From Candidatus Merdicola faecigallinarum (GTDB lineage Bacteria; Bacillota; Clostridia; TANB77; CAG-508): a stretch of 35,621 bases of DNA. Position 1 is the first letter of the stretch. Every line of letters begins with the position of its first letter. The position numbers and the translations under genes were made by a program. The notes beneath the pieces were generated by a model. That model was not told where the DNA came from and did not search any database. It saw only the letters and a list, made by a program, of their open reading frames with translations. Shown in pieces: positions 23,432 to 30,901 of the stretch. The stretch is taken from NCBI GenBank assembly GCA_018714565.1, contig DVNH01000018.1, positions 1 through 35,621 of the forward strand, given 5' to 3'.

Positions 23432-24739
23432 ATGAAAGTAGCATTTTATACACTAGGATGTAAAGTAAATCAATATGAAACAAATGGAATGATACAGGAG
23501 TTCTTAAAAAGGAATTATGAAATTGTTTTATTTCATGAAAAGGCAGATGTATATATTATTAATACTTGTACGGTAACCAATATGTCGGATAAAAAGTCAA
23601 GACAAATGATTCGTAGAACAAAAGAACTAAATTCAGAATCAATTGTAGTGGCGGTAGGTTGTTATGCTCAAGTAGCAAGAGAAAAATTGGAAGAAATGAA
23701 AGAAATCGATTTAATATTAGGAGTGAATGAAAAAAATAAAATTGTAGATTATATAGAGGAATATTTGCAAGAGAAGAAAAAGATCGAAAAAATTTCAGAT
23801 GTAATGAAGCAGATAGAATATTCTGATTTTGGAGAGGTAGAATATTCCGAAAAAACGAGAGCTGTTATTAAAATTCAAGATGGTTGTGATCGATTTTGTA
23901 GCTATTGTATTATTCCATATGCAAGAGGGAGAGTAAGAAGCAGAAAACCAGAAAATGTAGTAAAAGAAATTAGAAAAATTGCAAAGAAAAATATAAAAGA
24001 AGTGGTTTTGACAGGAATTCATTTGGCCTCCTATGGAAAAGATTTTAAAGAAGAATATCATTTGATTGATTTATTAGAAGAAATAAATCAAATAGAAGGA
24101 ATTGAAAGAATTCGTCTAGGGTCTTTAGAACCAACATTAATTACAGAAGAATTTGTGAAGCGTTTAAGAAAATTGGAAAAGATTTGCGATCATTTTCATT
24201 TATCATTACAAAGCGGATGTGATGAAACTTTAAAAAGGATGAATCGAAAATATAGTACAGAAGATTTTAGGATAATCGTAAATAGATTAAGAGAAAATTA
24301 TAAAGAAGTTGCTTTAACAACAGATATTATTGTAGGTTTTCCAGGGGAAACAGAAGAAGAATTTAAAAAGACTTATGAATTTTTGCAAGATATCCATTTT
24401 TATAAAATGCATGTTTTTAAGTATTCACCAAGAGAAGGGACAAAAGCAGCAATTATGGAAGATCAAGTGGATGGAAATAGAAAAGAAATAAGAAGTAATA
24501 AGTTAATCGAAATGTCAAATAAAAACGAAAAAGAAGATAATGAAAAGTATTTAGGAAAGAAGTTATTCGTCTTATTTGAGGAGAAAGATGGAGAATACAT
24601 AAAAGGACATACAACAAATTATAAAGTAGTAAAAGTAAAAACAGAAGATATACAAATAGAAAATGAAATAAAGGAAGTAGAAATTATAGGGGAAGATGGA
24701 CTAGAATTAATAGGATGTATGAAAGAAGAAAAGGAATAA
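23432..24739 (+). CDS. mtaB: tRNA threonylcarbamoyladenosine (t6A37) methylthiotransferase MtaB
   Basis: Radical-SAM enzyme that converts t6A37 to ms2t6A37 in tRNAs reading ANN codons. The 435-aa protein has the N-terminal UPF0004 domain (AFYTLGCKVNQYETNGM, VINTCTVTNMSD-like stretch, VAVGCYAQ), the radical-SAM cluster C152-x3-C156-x2-C159 in CDRFCSYC followed by IIPYARGRVRSR, and a C-terminal TRAM domain. The CKVNQ-motif and RGRVRSR pattern separate it from MiaB. AGAGGAG precedes ATG 23432; upstream in-frame codons lie within the promoter. Confidence 0.93.
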   Translation: MKVAFYTLGCKVNQYETNGMIQEFLKRNYEIVLFHEKADVYIINTCTVTNMSDKKSRQMIRRTKELNSESIVVAVGCYAQVAREKLEEMKEIDLILGVNEKNKIVDYIEEYLQEKKKIEKISDVMKQIEYSDFGEVEYSEKTRAVIKIQDGCDRFCSYCIIPYARGRVRSRKPENVVKEIRKIAKKNIKEVVLTGIHLASYGKDFKEEYHLIDLLEEINQIEGIERIRLGSLEPTLITEEFVKRLRKLEKICDHFHLSLQSGCDETLKRMNRKYSTEDFRIIVNRLRENYKEVALTTDIIVGFPGETEEEFKKTYEFLQDIHFYKMHVFKYSPREGTKAAIMEDQVDGNRKEIRSNKLIEMSNKNEKEDNEKYLGKKLFVLFEEKDGEYIKGHTTNYKVVKVKTEDIQIENEIKEVEIIGEDGLELIGCMKEEKE

Positions 24740-24829
24740 TAGCGTATAGAAAAGTATAATTGTATATTAAATTTTTATTAAAATATAGAAATAGGATGAA
24801 AAATAAAATCTTTTTCCATGGTAAATTTC

Positions 24830-24858
24830 TTGCATAATAGAAAAAAATATAGTATAAA
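24830..24858 (+). promoter_or_regulatory. Promoter of the 77-aa gene
   Basis: TTGCAT at 24830-24835, a 17-bp spacer and TATAAA at 24853-24858. Confidence 0.6.
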
Positions 24859-24882
24859 AAAGATATACAAAGGAGGAAATTT

Positions 24883-25116
24883 ATGGACGAAAACAAAGAG
24901 CTAATAGAAGAAGCACAAGAGAAAAAAGAAGATGGCACCAAATTTTATTTAGTAGTAAGAGTAAGTATCTGGATGAAAATGAGAAATTACATATTACAAA
25001 AAATAAATTGGATACCAAAACAGGAAAAAACAACAATTTGGAATAAAATTGATCAAATGTTATTAAAAATAAAAGGACAAGAAGCTGAGCCAGTAAAAAT
25101 AAAAATAGAAAAATAA
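24883..25116 (+). CDS. Small charged protein (77 aa), unknown
   Basis: ATG 24883 follows AAAGGAGGAAA, a strong ribosome site, and the gene has its own promoter. Acidic N-terminus (DENKELIEEAQEKKEDG), a middle helix with two tryptophans (SIWMKMRNYILQKINWIP) and a Lys-rich end. No signal peptide or full TM helix. I do not recognise it. It lies 77 bases before a TetR regulator and may be its target or partner. Confidence 0.6.
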   Translation: MDENKELIEEAQEKKEDGTKFYLVVRVSIWMKMRNYILQKINWIPKQEKTTIWNKIDQMLLKIKGQEAEPVKIKIEK

Positions 25117-25150
25117 AGAAGACTTGGGAGAAAAGCCTTGCATATTTCAT

Positions 25151-25179
25151 TTGACAATTATATAATGAATTAAAATTGT
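25151..25179 (+). promoter_or_regulatory. Promoter/operator region of the TetR gene
   Basis: TTGACA at 25151-25156 with AT-rich sequence at the expected -10 place. An imperfect inverted repeat, ACAATT...AATTGT at 25154-25179, overlaps it. TetR proteins often bind such a site and repress themselves. The -10 is not clear. Confidence 0.35.
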
Positions 25180-25193
25180 ATGGGAGAAGTAGA

Positions 25194-25784
25194 ATGAACA
25201 AAACAAAAAGAAAGATTTTTGAGACTTCGATGAAATTATTTGCGGAAAAAGGGTATGAAGCAACTAGTATCGAAGAAATTACAGCTACAGTAGGGGTTGC
25301 AAAGGGAACATTATATTATCATTTTACAAGTAAAGAAGAGATTTTTAATTTCCTAATTGAAGAAGGAATGAAGCTTTTAAAAAATAGTATTCAAATAAAA
25401 ACAGATCGTGTAAGCAATTATGTTGATAAGCTAAAAGCAATTATCTTGATTCAAATAAAAGTAATAGCCAAATACGAAAATCTCATAACAATTGTGCTTA
25501 GTCAAATTTGGGGAACGGAACAGCGAAATAGTAGATGCAGAAAGTATGTATTAGAATATATTGATATGATTGAAGAAATCGTGCAAGCAGGAATAAAAAA
25601 AGGAGAAATTAGAGAAGGAGATCCAAACATTATTGCATCGAATTTATTCGGAATGACATGTTCTTGCTTGATTTATAAATTAAAAGAAAATAAAAAGATT
25701 GATATTCAAAAGGTATATAAAGAATTCGAGACATCTATTGTAGAAGGATTAAAAAAAAGCAATAAAAATGTAATATTATTGTAA
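25194..25784 (+). CDS. TetR/AcrR family transcriptional regulator
   Basis: A 196-aa regulator with the TetR helix-turn-helix at about residues 20-48 (ATSIEEITATVGVAKGTLYYHFTSKEEIF). The C-terminal ligand domain is helical and ends GMTCSCLIYKLKENKKID. ATG 25194 follows GGGAGAAG. Ligand unknown. It may regulate itself and the small gene upstream; no transporter or enzyme of the usual TetR targets lies beside it. Confidence 0.92.
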   Translation: MNKTKRKIFETSMKLFAEKGYEATSIEEITATVGVAKGTLYYHFTSKEEIFNFLIEEGMKLLKNSIQIKTDRVSNYVDKLKAIILIQIKVIAKYENLITIVLSQIWGTEQRNSRCRKYVLEYIDMIEEIVQAGIKKGEIREGDPNIIASNLFGMTCSCLIYKLKENKKIDIQKVYKEFETSIVEGLKKSNKNVILL

Positions 25785-25816
25785 TTTAAATGTAATACAA
25801 TTTTCGGTTATCTCTA

Positions 25817-25845
25817 TTGTAGTTTTTTGTAGAAAGATGTATAAT
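25817..25845 (+). promoter_or_regulatory. SigA-type promoter of the 272-aa unknown gene
   Basis: TTGTAG at 25817-25822, a 17-bp spacer and a perfect TATAAT at 25840-25845, followed by GAAGGAGGGGAG before the start. Confidence 0.65.
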
Positions 25846-25893
25846 TATAAATGTATAAGTAATATTACGTAGGATGAAGGAGGGGAGTTTACT

Positions 25894-26712
25894 ATGTCTA
25901 GATCTGGCATTGTAAACGTGAGAATGGTAATCACGGAAGAAAAAATCTTATCTAATATCGATAAAGTTCAGAAAATGATAAATCCAAAAAGTAAGAAACA
26001 AATCGTTCAATTAGATGAGGATAGTTATTTTAAAGATTTAGTAGAATCAATTAAAACATATTTACAAGAATATCCAAAAAAGAAAAATTTCCCATCAAGT
26101 GTATATAACGCAGCTTATGGGCTAGTTGAGTTTGCTACAAATCAATTTGAAGAAAATACAAAACAAATTGAGGAATTGATTAGACAAAGAGAAAAAAATA
26201 TTAGTCTAGGAGCAGAATTAAAAGGATACTTGGAAATAGTTCAAAATAAAGAAAAGAACTGGAAAGAAAAAATAAAAGATGCACAAGAAAACTTTGGAGA
26301 AGATATTATCGAATCTTTAAGTATTATTGGTAGATGTAGAAGTAAAAAATCAGAAAATTACCAAAGTGCTCAAAAATTAATTAATGCAAGAATAGGAAAC
26401 TTAGAATCTAATTTACATATTGAAATTGATATGGAAAGAATTGAAGATCGTTCAAAAGCATTAAGTTATATTGGTATTGAGATTGCAGATGCATTAAAGG
26501 AAATACCAGTTCCAGCAGAAGAAGTAAAAGAAGCACCAGTTCAAGCCGTAGAAGAAGTTGCAGAAGAATATGTACCAGAAACATTCGAAGTAAAACCATC
26601 CTTATGGCAAAGATTTAAAAATAGTAAATTTGTAAGAGCAATAAAATATGTTATGAGCATTCGTGTTGTATTAGATTTACCGGCATTACCAGAAGGAAAA
26701 ACAGAAAACTAA
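25894..26712 (+). CDS. Unknown 272-aa helical protein with C-terminal hydrophobic tail
   Basis: I do not recognise a family. It is mainly helical and charged, with a central coiled-coil-like part (FEENTKQIEELIRQREKNISL, about 85-105), a Pro/Glu/Ala/Val-rich linker (about 208-232) and a basic, mildly hydrophobic end (LWQRFKNSKFVRAIKYVMSI) that could touch the membrane. Excellent GGAGGGG ribosome site and own promoter. The next gene (DUF4190) starts 58 bases later and may share the transcript. Confidence 0.75.
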   Translation: MSRSGIVNVRMVITEEKILSNIDKVQKMINPKSKKQIVQLDEDSYFKDLVESIKTYLQEYPKKKNFPSSVYNAAYGLVEFATNQFEENTKQIEELIRQREKNISLGAELKGYLEIVQNKEKNWKEKIKDAQENFGEDIIESLSIIGRCRSKKSENYQSAQKLINARIGNLESNLHIEIDMERIEDRSKALSYIGIEIADALKEIPVPAEEVKEAPVQAVEEVAEEYVPETFEVKPSLWQRFKNSKFVRAIKYVMSIRVVLDLPALPEGKTEN

Positions 26713-26770
26713 AAATGTTTTTAAAATTAGTAATATATAGATTATAAAAAGAAATAAGAGGAGGAATAAA

Positions 26771-27103
26771 ATGGGAGTAGCAGCATTAGTACTAGGAATT
26801 ATATCATTAATTATTGGATTTATACCACTTTGTGGAGTAATTGCTTTTGTGCCAGCAATTATAGGTATTATTTTAGGAATTGTAGAAATTGTAAAAAAGA
26901 GTAAAGCATCTGAGCCAAAAGGAATGGGAATTGCAGGACTTATTTTATCATCAATTGCAGTTATTGTAATTATATGGTGGATATTCATTGCAGGTGGAGT
27001 TCTTAGTTCAACAGCAGATTCTACATTAGATTCATTAAAAGATGCTGAAAAGCAAATACAAGAATATCAAGATTCATTAGATAATTATGATTACGATTAT
27101 TAA
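26771..27103 (+). CDS. DUF4190 membrane protein
   Basis: A 110-aa protein with two TM helices (about 2-22 and 56-80) and a Gly-rich turn (AALVLGIISLIIGFIPLCGV, then GMGIAGLILSSIAVIVIIWW) that fit the DUF4190 family, followed by an acidic tail ending DNYDYDY. AAGAGGAGG precedes ATG 26771. Function unknown. Confidence 0.85.
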   Translation: MGVAALVLGIISLIIGFIPLCGVIAFVPAIIGIILGIVEIVKKSKASEPKGMGIAGLILSSIAVIVIIWWIFIAGGVLSSTADSTLDSLKDAEKQIQEYQDSLDNYDYDY

Positions 27104-27120
27104 AATAGGATTGTAGTAGC

Positions 27121-27537
27121 ATGAAAATAATAGATTTTATAAAAAAGAATTATATATATTTATCCATTACTGCTTTAGGATTAGGAATATATATAATTCT
27201 TTTTCCTGTAATATCTGATTTTTTAAATCGTTTTTCAGAAACCTTAACTCAATGTACTTATTTAAAAATAACGGGAAAAAACTGTCCACTATGTGGTGGG
27301 ACAAGGTATATTCGAAATTTGTCGAATGTTTTTGAAGATGTTACATATTTATTTCATCCATTTGGGATTATGGTATTATGTGTTATATTTGAAATTATTT
27401 TTCGAATTTATTGTTTATATAAGATAAGAAAAAAAGCAGTAACTAATCAGTTGATCAAATTTGATATCATGATTCATAGTATAATGGTAATTGCATTTGT
27501 TTTGTATGAAATCATTTTTATGATACAAAATAGTTAA
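27121..27537 (+). CDS. DUF2752 membrane protein
   Basis: A 138-aa protein with the DUF2752 mark CPLCGGTR (about residues 56-63) between TM helices at about 13-33, 78-97 and 112-134. Function unknown; members often stand next to DUF4190 or TM2 genes, as here. The ribosome site is weak (ATAGGAT), so translation may be coupled to the gene 17 bases upstream. Confidence 0.83.
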   Translation: MKIIDFIKKNYIYLSITALGLGIYIILFPVISDFLNRFSETLTQCTYLKITGKNCPLCGGTRYIRNLSNVFEDVTYLFHPFGIMVLCVIFEIIFRIYCLYKIRKKAVTNQLIKFDIMIHSIMVIAFVLYEIIFMIQNS

Positions 27538-27576
27538 ATAAGTAAAAAATAAAGTCACGAAAAGCGGAAAAAACTA

Positions 27577-27605
27577 TTGACAGATAGGAAAAAATTTAGT
27601 ATACT
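27577..27605 (+). promoter_or_regulatory. Promoter of the CAT-anticodon tRNA
   Basis: TTGACA at 27577-27582, a 17-bp spacer and TATACT at 27600-27605, about 20 bases before the tRNA. Confidence 0.85.
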
Positions 27606-27624
27606 AAAATTCGTTAAGTGACAG

Positions 27625-27701
27625 GCTCCCTTAGCTCAGTTGGTCAGAGCAACCGGCTCATAACCGGTGGGTCCAAGGTTCGAATCCTTGAGGGAGCACC
27701 A
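27625..27701 (+). tRNA. tRNA with CAT anticodon (elongator Met, or Ile2)
   Basis: Full cloverleaf with encoded CCA: acceptor GCTCCCT/AGGGAGC, D arm GCTCAGTTGGTCAGAGC, anticodon stem ACCGG/CCGGT with loop CTCATAA, T arm CAAGG-TTCGAAT-CCTTG. CAT can be elongator methionine or, after lysidine modification, isoleucine (ATA); sequence alone leaves this open, with Met the likelier from resemblance to clostridial tRNAs. Confidence 0.93.
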
Positions 27702-27731
27702 AAGAAGTAGTGGGTAACTACTTCTTTTTTT
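27702..27731 (+). terminator. Terminator after the CAT-anticodon tRNA
   Basis: Perfect 10-bp stem AAGAAGTAGT / ACTACTTCTT with loop GGGTA, then T's. Confidence 0.85.
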
Positions 27732-27945
27732 GTCTAAATGTTAATAACTAAAGAGAATAAATAATTTGAGATAAATAACTTAAAATTTATGACTTAATGA
27801 AGAAATATAACGAAAAAAGAGAATAAGAAAGAAAAATATGGATTGTTCATGAAAGACGATAGAAAAATTAGAAATTTGTAAAAATAAGTAGAAATTCATC
27901 ATGAAATGTGCTATAATTGTAACGAAAATAAAAGGAGAATCAAAG

Positions 27946-27960
27946 ATGAAAAATCGGTAA
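27946..27960 (+). CDS. Mini-ORF ATG AAA AAT CGG TAA
   Basis: Four codons and a stop, behind AAAGGAG at eight bases' spacing. The fourth codon is CGG. If the C is skipped, as in ffh, gerA and gerC, the frame reads GGT AAA ACC and stays open for 34 codons to TAG at 28049-28051, past the terminator. In the third frame an open run VKPLVLMYILML ends at TAA 27993-27995, just before the terminator. It is unclear which product, if any, is made. Confidence 0.35.
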   Translation: MKNR

Positions 27961-27998
27961 AACCATTAGTGCTAATGTACATACTGATGCTTTAACAT

Positions 27999-28025
27999 AC
28001 TTGCTAGGGAAAGCAAGTTTTTTTT
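27999..28025 (+). terminator. Terminator of the short transcription unit
   Basis: ACTTGCT / AGCAAGT stem with a six-base loop AGGGAA, followed by eight T's. Confidence 0.8.
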
Positions 28026-28038
28026 CAATGTATAAAAT

Positions 28039-28110
28039 AAAGGAAATTTAGATTATTCTAATAGTAGAAGCATTACATTATAATAATTTAAGTTTCCTTT
28101 TGTTTTTTAT
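28039..28110 (+). terminator. Second hairpin with terminator character
   Basis: AAAGGAAATTTA pairs with TAAGTTTCCTTT (12 bp, one G-U) around a 39-base loop, then TTGTTTTTTATTT. The loop holds the 17-base repeat also present in the terminator at 17038. Confidence 0.6.
28053..28069 (+). repeat. 17-base repeat, copy 2 (loop of a hairpin)
   Basis: TTATTCTAATAGTAGAA, identical to 17062-17078 and in the same structural setting. Confidence 0.6.
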
Positions 28111-28221
28111 TTAAAATGAGTATTTTTATATATTGCTAATAATGATGAATGACTGAAATTTTTGCATGAATATTAGATTCTTTTCATATATGTCTAGTAA
28201 AGAAAGGGGATATGAGATACA

Positions 28222-30900
28222 GTGGAAAATTGTATAATAACAGAATTAGAAGATGGAGAATTTAACGGACTTGATCTTATAGAAATTTATGAAATACCAG
28301 ATATATCAATTTTAGTAAAGAATTCAATAGAAGAAAAAGAATATATTCAAAGACATAAAAAAGCAGTAGAAACATTATTAAATGAGATCTATTTTGCATG
28401 TAAACAATATTTTAATTTGGCATATCAAAATCAGGATTATTCACTAGAGCTTGCTTTTGTTTCAGAAGAGGTAAAAAATCAAACTTATCGCGCAAATGTA
28501 AAGATCTATTTTTTAATTAGGGGAATTAGTTCTGAACAGTATGAGTTAATTTCAAGAATGAAGGAATTAAAGAATATAGTAATTACTTCATTAAGTGAGA
28601 GTAAATATAAAATAAAGGAAATAGACGATAAAGAAAAAGTATTAAATCAAATTAAAGAAATTGCATGTAAAGATAAAAAAATCTTAATAAAGGAAGGAAA
28701 AGTAGAAAATTTACAAAGTGCATATATTCCACAATGTTTTACTTTTGAGAAACTTCCAAGAAAAAATCATAACTTTACCAAATTGATAACAACATTGATG
28801 CAATATCCTAATAGTGCTATTATGATAGATTTAATTCCAACAATATTAACTTCTGATGAAATAGAAAATTTAGAAAGATATAGTAATATGCTAGATATGA
28901 TAAATAGAGGTGTTATGGGAGCGGAAGGAAATATCAGTAATGTATTAGCTTCGAAACCTTCTGAGATGTATCGATATTATGAGCAAAATAAATATGGTGC
29001 TATATTTGCATATAATATTTTAATTTGTGCAGATAGTCCTATTATTAGTACAATTACAACAAAGATAAGTGGAGAAATTGGTATTGGAGAAAGTGCTTAT
29101 ACAAACTTAAAGATGCTAGAGATTACAAATGATGAATTAGATGTAGTGGAATATTTTAATTCTTTGCCATGGGTAATTAATGAAATAATGATGGATAAAA
29201 GGTTGGAAAACCCAATTTATACAGAGAATCCATTAGGAAGAATGCCTTTTATTGTGACAGGAGAAGAAGCCAGTGAAGTTTTTCAACTTCCATATGGAGA
29301 TTATGATTTAACTGCAGGAATTAATATTAGTAAAGCTGACCAAGGAAATAAGCAATATAATAAGAAAATTATTAATAATGGAGACATCATGGTTGGAACT
29401 TTGAAAAGTTCTACCAATGGAGATCAAATTGGATTTTCTTTAGGAGATATTACAAAACATATGTTAATTGTAGGAACACCAGGATCAGGAAAAACTACAT
29501 TCTCTGTAAGTTTGTTAGATAGATTATGGAAAGATCATCATATACCATTTTTAGTAATTGAGCCGGCAAAAAATGAATATCGAGCAATGATTGATAGTAT
29601 ACCAGATATACAAGTATTTACTCCGGGAAAAGATTTCATTTCTCCATATATTCTAAATCCATTTATTCCACCTAAGAATGTTAAACTTCAAAGTTATAAA
29701 ACGGTGTTAAAAACAGCATTTTCAGCAGGTGTAGAAATGAGTACGCCAATTGATAAAATTTTTGAAGACACAGTGGACGAATGTTATTCGAGAGCAGGAT
29801 GGTTACCTCATGATACGATAGAATCCGGTAAATCGATATTTACCATGGAGGATTTCTTAAAAACATTCATGGAAGTATTTGAAAGAATAGGTTATCGAGG
29901 AGATGCTGCCAATATTGGAAAAGCAGGATATGTTCGATTGAAAAGTTTATTGAGATTATTTGGAAATTACTATACAATTCCTATAGAAGACTTATTAAAA
30001 AAGCCAACAATTATAGAATTAGCAGCGATTGAAAATGAAGAACAAAAATCTTTAATTATTGCATTACTATTATTAAATATACAATCTTATGTAAATAGTA
30101 ATTTTATCGGAACAGGAGAACTTAAAAATATATTATTATTAGAAGAAGCACATGTTTTATTAGCTGCAGGAAATGAAAACAGAGATGGCCAAGCAAATCC
30201 AAGTGCAGTTGCCAAAAAATTATTAACTAGAATGTTAGCGGAAATTAGATCATTGGGAGTAGGGATTGTAATTGCTGACCAATCTCCAGAGAAGGTAACA
30301 AGTGATGTAGTAAAATTAACCAATATTAAATTATCATTCAATTTAGTGGAGAAAAATGATAGAACGATTCTAGGAAATAGTACAGATATGAAAGAAATTC
30401 AAATAGATCGATTAGCAAAATTAAGGCCAGGAGAAGCTTTTTTCTATATGAATGGATTGGAAGAACCAGAAGAAGTAATCACAGAAGATTATAGAAAGAG
30501 AGTTCAAATTCGTACTACGATAAGTGATGAGGAAATTGCAGAAAGATCAAGTTATTGGAATGATAAAAAGGAAAAATTAAAACCGTATGTTGAATGTCAA
30601 TATGCGAATTGTTGTAGAAACGGTTGTGATTTCTGTTTAAAAGCAGAGGCAGAAGAATATGCAAAAAGAATTTATGCCGAGAACTTTAATGAACAAAGTA
30701 AAGATAGAGAAAAATTAATACAAGTGTATGGAAATGTGTTATCGAAATTAAAGGAATATAAACAAGGTGAAATTAGTCCACAATTGGTATGCTGTACTAA
30801 AATACAATTATTAAGAAGAATTGTATATCATACACAAATACCTTTTTCAAAAGAAGCAGCTAAAAAGACGATTCAATTAGAATATCAAAAGGAGGAGTAA
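28222..30900 (+). CDS. HerA-like (DUF87) P-loop ATPase with C-terminal cysteine cluster
   Basis: An 892-aa protein. The N-terminal 400 residues are of no recognised fold. The ATPase core has Walker A GTPGSGKTT at 418-426, Walker B ILLLEEAH near 636-643, and VGIVIADQSPEKV as sensor-like part, the pattern of the HerA/FtsK superfamily of DNA- or protein-translocating hexamers. After the core comes C792-x4-CC-x3-C-x2-C, a likely zinc site. GTG 28222 is the start: AAAGGGG precedes it, and the nearby ATG at 28211 is out of frame. It stops one base before the next gene. HerA-like ATPases often work with an SPFH or nuclease partner; an SPFH protein is encoded two genes on. Confidence 0.87.
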   Translation: MENCIITELEDGEFNGLDLIEIYEIPDISILVKNSIEEKEYIQRHKKAVETLLNEIYFACKQYFNLAYQNQDYSLELAFVSEEVKNQTYRANVKIYFLIRGISSEQYELISRMKELKNIVITSLSESKYKIKEIDDKEKVLNQIKEIACKDKKILIKEGKVENLQSAYIPQCFTFEKLPRKNHNFTKLITTLMQYPNSAIMIDLIPTILTSDEIENLERYSNMLDMINRGVMGAEGNISNVLASKPSEMYRYYEQNKYGAIFAYNILICADSPIISTITTKISGEIGIGESAYTNLKMLEITNDELDVVEYFNSLPWVINEIMMDKRLENPIYTENPLGRMPFIVTGEEASEVFQLPYGDYDLTAGINISKADQGNKQYNKKIINNGDIMVGTLKSSTNGDQIGFSLGDITKHMLIVGTPGSGKTTFSVSLLDRLWKDHHIPFLVIEPAKNEYRAMIDSIPDIQVFTPGKDFISPYILNPFIPPKNVKLQSYKTVLKTAFSAGVEMSTPIDKIFEDTVDECYSRAGWLPHDTIESGKSIFTMEDFLKTFMEVFERIGYRGDAANIGKAGYVRLKSLLRLFGNYYTIPIEDLLKKPTIIELAAIENEEQKSLIIALLLLNIQSYVNSNFIGTGELKNILLLEEAHVLLAAGNENRDGQANPSAVAKKLLTRMLAEIRSLGVGIVIADQSPEKVTSDVVKLTNIKLSFNLVEKNDRTILGNSTDMKEIQIDRLAKLRPGEAFFYMNGLEEPEEVITEDYRKRVQIRTTISDEEIAERSSYWNDKKEKLKPYVECQYANCCRNGCDFCLKAEAEEYAKRIYAENFNEQSKDREKLIQVYGNVLSKLKEYKQGEISPQLVCCTKIQLLRRIVYHTQIPFSKEAAKKTIQLEYQKEE

Positions 30901-30901
30901 T

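Larger units (their letters stand above)
27912..28025 (+). ncRNA. Short transcription unit (-10 box, ribosome site, mini-ORF, terminator), possible small RNA or leader
   Basis: TATAAT at 27912-27917 (weak -35 TAGAAA at 27889) should start an RNA of about 100 bases ending at a clear terminator at 27999-28025. It contains AAAGGAG and then ATG AAA AAT CGG TAA. The body between has little obvious structure. No known RNA family was recognised. Confidence 0.45.
27732..28221. other. 490-base stretch without an ordinary gene
   Basis: Holds a short transcription unit (27912-28025) and a second terminator-like hairpin (28039-28110). I see nothing in 27732-27900. Before the next gene (28111-28221) there is AT-rich sequence with a weak TTGCAT at 28162-28167 and AAAGGGG near 28204. 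Confidence 0.5.

Noticed and set aside
27993..28018. Attenuator leader peptide for an amino-acid operon (VKPLVLMYILML frame)
   Set aside because: The frame is not in phase with the ATG, and the next gene is a HerA-like ATPase, not a biosynthetic gene.
28162..28215. SigE or SigK promoter before the ATPase (GAATATT, CATATATG)
   Set aside because: The -35-like element fits SigE but the spacing to the -10-like element is only 10 bp, and the SigK -10 ending is wrong.
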